NCBI RefSeq assembly: GCF_000772935.1
Contig: NZ_JPVR01000067.1
Location: 51,111 to 115,110 of the forward strand
Direction of reading: 5' to 3'
Length of the DNA stretch: 64,000 bases
Source: Lysinibacillus boronitolerans JCM 21713 = 10a = NBRC 103108
Lineage (GTDB): Bacteria; Bacillota; Bacilli; Bacillales_A; Planococcaceae
Shown here one piece after another: positions 60,490 through 64,000 of this stretch. Within the stretch, counting starts at the first letter, position 1. Every line of letters starts with the position of its first letter. The notes under the pieces are model-generated. The model was not told where the DNA came from and searched no databases. It was given only the letters and a program-made list of their open reading frames with translations. The position numbers were made by a program, and so were the translations under genes.

Positions 60490-60536
60490 CCAGCCAAAAG
60501 CTGACCATTCCTGTCATCAGCTTTTGGCTTTTTCAT
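60490..60536 (+). terminator. Strong terminator of the lipoprotein gene
   Basis: AGCCAAAAGCTGA and TCAGCTTTTGGCT arms, then TTTTTC. Confidence 0.75.
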
Positions 60537-60549
60537 CGTAGAGGTAAGC

Positions 60550-60903
60550 CTAGGCATTGTGTAAATGTTTATTTATTAGCTCTTCGACTTGGGTTTTTAA
60601 CGCTTGATTGGCATAGCGTAGTACCTCATCATTACCTGCGGTAGCCACCTGCACATCACTAAAGTAGTCATCAATCCGATGCCAGCCAACTAATCGTATT
60701 TTTTGTTGGGCGAGCTGACGTTTTAATTGAAAATAATCGTTGTGTAGCTGCTTTAATAAGGCATCCATAGCAGGTAAAAATACACGCTTCATCTTAAAAT
60801 GTTCCGCCACTGTTAGGTCGTGCTGCAAGGATTTCACAGCTAAATCAAGCAGCAAATATTGATGTAATAATCGCCGTTGCTCTCCATTAATCACATCCAT
60901 CAT
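60550..60903 (-). CDS. Hypothetical protein linked to YolD, 117 aa
   Basis: A helical soluble protein: RRLLHQYLLLDLAVKSLQHD, LPAMDALLKQLHNDYFQLKR, then QKIRLVGWHRIDDYFSDVQV. In many Bacillaceae a small helical protein (YqzH type) follows yolD and a Y-family polymerase gene. This arrangement and its overlap with the YolD-like gene by 17 bases suggest the same, without proof. No membrane segment. Confidence 0.6.
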   Translation of the reverse strand: MMDVINGEQRRLLHQYLLLDLAVKSLQHDLTVAEHFKMKRVFLPAMDALLKQLHNDYFQLKRQLAQQKIRLVGWHRIDDYFSDVQVATAGNDEVLRYANQALKTQVEELINKHLHNA

Positions 60904-61234
60904 CTTCTATACGAGCAGCATAAATGTATCTTAACGGGATGGGCTTCGTTGTGGTAATGGTTTCTAGTAGCAGCTGCTCCTCGTTCATCGCTTGGATGGT
61001 ACCTCCCCATTGCACATAGTTACCATGTTCCCATATAGTTAACATAATATAGTTATGCTGTGTGAATGCTTGTGTGATTGTTTGCTGTAATTCTTCAAGC
61101 TCCCATTCAGCATGTTCTCGTGGCAACTCTGTCAACATCTCTTGTTTCCATGCCTTCAAAAGCATTAAATGCTCTGGTAGCATCATCGCTGTCCATTTTT
61201 TGTTGTTATCAAGACATATTTTTGTATTTCCCAC
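60887..61234 (-). CDS. YolD-like protein, 115 aa
   Basis: KKWTAMMLPEHLMLLKAWKQ is the YolD-family N-terminal motif (K-W-x-x-x-M-M-L-P-E-H). The C-terminal half is a small beta barrel (YIMLTIWEHGNYVQWGGTIQ, LRYIYAARIED). YolD proteins accompany the UvrX/YqjW SOS polymerases and are thought to assist or regulate them. The polymerase gene is absent here. It is divergent from a second YolD-like gene with a LexA-like box between them. Confidence 0.75.
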   Translation of the reverse strand: MGNTKICLDNNKKWTAMMLPEHLMLLKAWKQEMLTELPREHAEWELEELQQTITQAFTQHNYIMLTIWEHGNYVQWGGTIQAMNEEQLLLETITTTKPIPLRYIYAARIEDDGCD

Positions 61235-61341
61235 TATTTAGTACACCTCATTCTTTGTTTATATATAGTTAGAGATAATGTAATGTTTACCAAATACATT
61301 TTATCGATAGTAAAGTTAACCCTTTTTGATTATAATAACAC

Positions 61342-61355
61342 AGAACAAACGTTCT
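61342..61355. promoter_or_regulatory. LexA-like SOS box between the YolD-like genes
   Basis: AGAACAAACGTTCT, a perfect inner palindrome matching the Bacillus SOS box GAAC-N4-GTTC. It sits 31 bases before the start at 61386. Confidence 0.65.
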
Positions 61356-61385
61356 AACTATTTGTAATTACTGGAGGGAAATCTA

Positions 61386-61721
61386 ATGTTACAAGATCGT
61401 GGAAATAAAAAATGGAGTACGTCTCTAATGTTACCTGAGCATGTAAACCTGTTAAAAAAAGCTTTAGAAGAACAAAACGATATTAAAAAACCTCAAGTTG
61501 ATGAACATCAACTTGAAGAAATGAATTTGATCTTCCAACTAGCACTGAAAAATAATTCTGAAGTAAAAATTAAATACTTTTCTAATAACAGGATTCATGT
61601 AATTAAAGGTATACTAACGGAAATTGACTATCTTTACAGAAAAACTTGTATTGTTTACGAGGACAACAGTGCTTTAAAAATAAATTTATTAGATATTGTT
61701 GATATTGAAATTGTATATTAG
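61386..61721 (+). CDS. YolD-like protein, second copy, 111 aa
   Basis: GNKKWSTSLMLPEHVNLLKK matches the YolD motif. The C-terminal barrel is NNSEVKIKYFSNNRIHVIKG then LTEIDYLYRKTCIVYED and LLDIVDIEIVY. CTGGAGGG precedes the ATG. Close to, but clearly diverged from, the copy on the other strand. The LexA-like box at 61342 implies DNA-damage induction. Confidence 0.75.
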   Translation: MLQDRGNKKWSTSLMLPEHVNLLKKALEEQNDIKKPQVDEHQLEEMNLIFQLALKNNSEVKIKYFSNNRIHVIKGILTEIDYLYRKTCIVYEDNSALKINLLDIVDIEIVY

Positions 61722-61756
61722 TTTAGCAAATGCATTTTGGAAACTTTCTGGGAAGT

Positions 61757-62002
61757 ATGGAGATTTTATATTTAATTGCTATATTTAAAGTTCTCTGGGG
61801 TTTATATGCAGTGATAAATGGGGTAGCGTCAGGAGATGCGAATTTACAACATTATGGAAATTCCAATATGAAAAAGCCTGATTTCTCGGCATCAAAAGAG
61901 AAATTGGGCTTTTTCATTGCTCCATTAAAGCGCCTGATTACGAAAGACTGTTCTAAAACTTCATTAAAACTGCAAAACAAATGTAAAACGGTACCATTTT
62001 AA
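61757..62002 (+). CDS. Doubtful small frame, possible truncated membrane protein
   Basis: An in-frame ATG at 61757 gives MEILYLIAIFKVLWGLYAVI then NGVASGDANLQHYGN, which reads like a real small membrane-protein start. After this the frame runs through a terminator hairpin (61868-61916) into low-quality coding sequence. The true protein may be a truncated relic. No good ribosome binding site (GGGAAG only). Confidence 0.3.
   Translation: MEILYLIAIFKVLWGLYAVINGVASGDANLQHYGNSNMKKPDFSASKEKLGFFIAPLKRLITKDCSKTSLKLQNKCKTVPF
61868..61916 (+). terminator. Terminator after the second YolD-like gene
   Basis: AAAAAGCCTGATTTCTC and GAGAAATTGGGCTTTTT arms. Confidence 0.7.
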
Positions 62003-62044
62003 AATCAATTTAAGAAATCACCCATTTCCTCATAGTTCTAATCC

Positions 62045-63037
62045 TTATTTCAACGTTACCCGGGTTGAATAAATGTTTTCATTATTTAAAAACACATGCC
62101 AAATGCCATTTTTATTTTCTTTATTTCTTGAAAAATGTAACACATTTTTTACTTCATCTTCCTCTTGCTTGTTTAATAAAAGTTTAATTGGTTTGCTTAA
62201 TGTAACAGTTATGTCTTCTATCGTTTTATAATTTCCTTTTTTCGCTACTGTGACGACATCGTATTGAGAGAATACATAGTTTGCAAGTTGTTTATGTACT
62301 TGCCAATCATTAGACTCTCTTAATGTAACCACAATGACTTTTTTATCTTCTTTTTCAAAATAAGTTGCAAGTGTTCGTCCGGCAGCCTTAGTAAAACCAG
62401 TTTTACCTGCAACCGCACCATTTTGTTCCTGAACTAGTCGATGTTTATTTTGCCATGTGACATTATTTTTTTCTATACTTTTATAATTAACGGTTGTAGC
62501 AATTTTACGAAAAGTGTCATTTTCTAATGCAACTTTTAACATCATCGCTGTATCATAAGCAGAGGATAAGTGTAGATCATGATGAAGCCCTGATGGATTC
62601 GTAAAAAACGTGTTATTTAATCCGTAAAAAGTTGCTTTTTCATTCATTAAATCAACAAAACCTTCAAACGAACCTCCTGTATGTTCCGCTAATGCATATG
62701 CTGCGTCATTTCCAGAACGTAACATTAATCCGTACAGTAGTGTTTCAACCGTTATTTTCTCCCCTGGTTCTAAATAAATGGAAGAGCCCTCACTTAATGC
62801 AGCTTCTCTTGAAATAACTACTTCATCATCTAAATTACTATTTTCGATCACTACGAAAGCTGTCCACATTTTCGTTAAACTAGCAATTGGTAACTGTGCA
62901 TGTGCATTATTGCCTGATAAAAGTCGACCAGTTTCTGCATCTATAACTGCATACGATGCATCCGCAGACTTTGTTACTGAAAAATACATTGCAAATGAAC
63001 AAATTAGAACAAACAATAATTTAACTACTGGTTTCAA
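62045..63037 (-). CDS. D-alanyl-D-alanine carboxypeptidase (S11, DacB/DacF type), 330 aa
   Basis: A signal peptide (residues 1-28, ending DASYA) is followed by the serine peptidase domain with all three motifs: SLTK near 52, SGN in LMLRSGNDAAYAL near 104, and KTGFTKAAG near 213. A short C-terminal domain (IEDITVTLSKPIKLLLNKQE) follows. It trims the terminal D-Ala of peptidoglycan stems on the outer face of the membrane. A second, atypical member is at 37486. AAAGGAGTGG lies upstream of the start. Confidence 0.9.
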   Translation of the reverse strand: MKPVVKLLFVLICSFAMYFSVTKSADASYAVIDAETGRLLSGNNAHAQLPIASLTKMWTAFVVIENSNLDDEVVISREAALSEGSSIYLEPGEKITVETLLYGLMLRSGNDAAYALAEHTGGSFEGFVDLMNEKATFYGLNNTFFTNPSGLHHDLHLSSAYDTAMMLKVALENDTFRKIATTVNYKSIEKNNVTWQNKHRLVQEQNGAVAGKTGFTKAAGRTLATYFEKEDKKVIVVTLRESNDWQVHKQLANYVFSQYDVVTVAKKGNYKTIEDITVTLSKPIKLLLNKQEEDEVKNVLHFSRNKENKNGIWHVFLNNENIYSTRVTLK

Positions 63038-63289
63038 AAAGCCACTCCTTTAAATAGTTAATGTGCCTCACAAAATAATAGTTGAACTGTTTATTATATA
63101 CAAAATTGATTCTTCTTTAGATAAGGGGATAATTTAGATAATCAAGAATCTTTCTATAAAGTGAGGTCTTTGTTAGTATGTGACTGTTTAGATTTTCTAT
63201 AAGTTTTGTTACATACTTGAATGTAGGATTTTGTTGTTAGGCATATATATTAGCTTTTTGAATATTGAATCAGTTTACTGCCTACTTCA

Positions 63290-64000
63290 TTATTGCTGAT
63301 TAACATCCAGAATAATAGGTAAGATCATTGGACGACGTTTCGTCTTTTCAAATAAATACGGCCCTAAAAGTTTTGTTATTGCATTTTTCAAACTACCCCA
63401 ATCAGTTGGCTTCTTTTTTATGCATTCTTTTAAATGACCTCTTAGCATCTTTTGTGCTTCAGTGATGAGTTCTCTAGAATCTCGCATATAAATAAATCCA
63501 CGTGACATAAAATCTGGCCCTGATACGATAATTCGTCGTCCTGTATCAATACTTATAGAAACAATCACAATCCCATCTTCAGAAAGCTTACGACGGTCAC
63601 GTAATACAATGTTGCCAATATCACCGATGCCATTACCATCAATATAGGTATCACCAGAAGGGATTTTCCCTGCTATACTTGCATGATTAGCACTTAACGC
63701 AAGAACTTCCCCATTCTCCATAATAAAAGTGTTCTCTTCCAATACATCACAATCCACTGCTAATTGTGAGTGCATCTTCAACATACGATATTCGCCGTGA
63801 ATCGGCATAAAAAATTTGGGCTTCATTAAACGTAACATCAATTTTTGTTCTTCCTGTGAGCCATGACCAGAAGTATGGATGTTATTAAGTTGCCCATGAA
63901 TAACATCTGCACCTGAACGTTGTAACAAGTTGATGATTCTGTTCACACTTTTTGTATTACCTGGAATGGGTGATGAAGAAAATATAACTGTATCGGCTGG
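63290..64000 (-). CDS. rnjA: Ribonuclease J1 (C-terminal part, runs off the right edge)
   Basis: The frame is open to the window end, so the gene starts beyond 64000; about 236 C-terminal residues are seen. SSSPIPGNTKSVNRIINLLQ and HTSGHGSQEEQKLMLRLMKP belong to the beta-CASP domain, FFMPIHGEYRMLKMHSQLA holds the conserved metal/RNA-binding His, and GIGDIGNIVLRDRRKLSEDG continues the fold. The C-terminal RNA-binding domain ends LPIILDV. RNase J1 is a 5' exonuclease and endonuclease central to mRNA decay and 16S rRNA maturation. The internal GTG at 63946 is not the start. Confidence 0.9.
   Translation of the reverse strand, partial: PADTVIFSSSPIPGNTKSVNRIINLLQRSGADVIHGQLNNIHTSGHGSQEEQKLMLRLMKPKFFMPIHGEYRMLKMHSQLAVDCDVLEENTFIMENGEVLALSANHASIAGKIPSGDTYIDGNGIGDIGNIVLRDRRKLSEDGIVIVSISIDTGRRIIVSGPDFMSRGFIYMRDSRELITEAQKMLRGHLKECIKKKPTDWGSLKNAITKLLGPYLFEKTKRRPMILPIILDVNQQ

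Noticed and set aside
1..64000. tRNA, rRNA, insertion sequences with transposase
   Set aside because: No cloverleaf, rRNA segment or intact transposase was recognised by eye; a tRNAscan or IS search was not possible.

Overview
The window looks like a piece of chromosome from a low-GC, endospore-forming member of the Bacillaceae/Planococcaceae, most likely Lysinibacillus or a close relative. The evidence is strong AGGAGG ribosome binding sites, spore genes (an orphan Ger(x)C germination lipoprotein, a YjcZ-type small protein, a BclA-tail-like surface protein, a YteA-family regulator), the leader of an S-layer-homology (SLH) protein, and the 3' part of RNase J1. No rRNA, tRNA or CRISPR array was seen. 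The genus is inferred from gene content and was not tested by alignment.

Layout. 1-8.3 kb is a prophage graveyard: a frameshifted scaffolding gene, two broken copies of one phage regulator, duplicated leaders and repeated terminator hairpins, mixed with orphan small genes, a YteA-type regulator, a LysE exporter and an MFS exporter. 8.4-20.7 kb holds small surface proteins, a 1373-residue secreted nuclease preceded by an SLH-gene relic, stress-type four-helix-bundle proteins (ClbS/DfsB, DinB), a VanZ-domain protein and a BclA-tail-like protein, then 1.3 kb of decayed DNA carrying four related minus-strand terminators. 20.7-29 kb has an LCM-type methyltransferase behind a leader terminator, a VOC protein, Ger(x)C, a second methyltransferase, an AraC regulator, a GNAT enzyme, a hydrolase and a TPR protein. 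29.3-32.4 kb is a three-gene acyl-CoA catabolism operon behind a FadR-like operator. 32.5-35.7 kb is a LysR regulator divergent from hutG-gltS (glutamate release and uptake). 35.7-40.1 kb is cell-wall and signalling: an SH3-NodB deacetylase, a DD-carboxypeptidase-like protein, a phosphatase, and a TetR/DUF3995 pair sharing one operator sequence.

40.3-53.9 kb is the most unusual part. A protein fusing about nine MORN repeats to a CbxX/SpoVK-type AAA+ ATPase is followed, after some housekeeping genes, by a run of proteins of the kinds used as immunity factors in polymorphic-toxin systems (Imm26-like, DUF4259, ankyrin, SUFU, several unknown), with no toxin gene in sight. An SMI1/KNR4 pseudogene lies upstream at 28 kb. 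54-64 kb carries an SDR pseudogene, an intact SDR, a DUF2268 lipoprotein, spore-type small proteins, a GNAT gene whose ribosome binding site is buried in the preceding terminator together with a LexA-like box, YolD-type genes behind another LexA-like box, a DD-carboxypeptidase and the end of rnjA.

The best candidates for something undescribed are a two-copy structured RNA (21.85 kb and 58.57 kb) with matching upstream promoter-like spacing, the MORN-AAA+ protein, the toxin-less immunity island, and the terminator/RBS/LexA composite at 59.06-59.11 kb.
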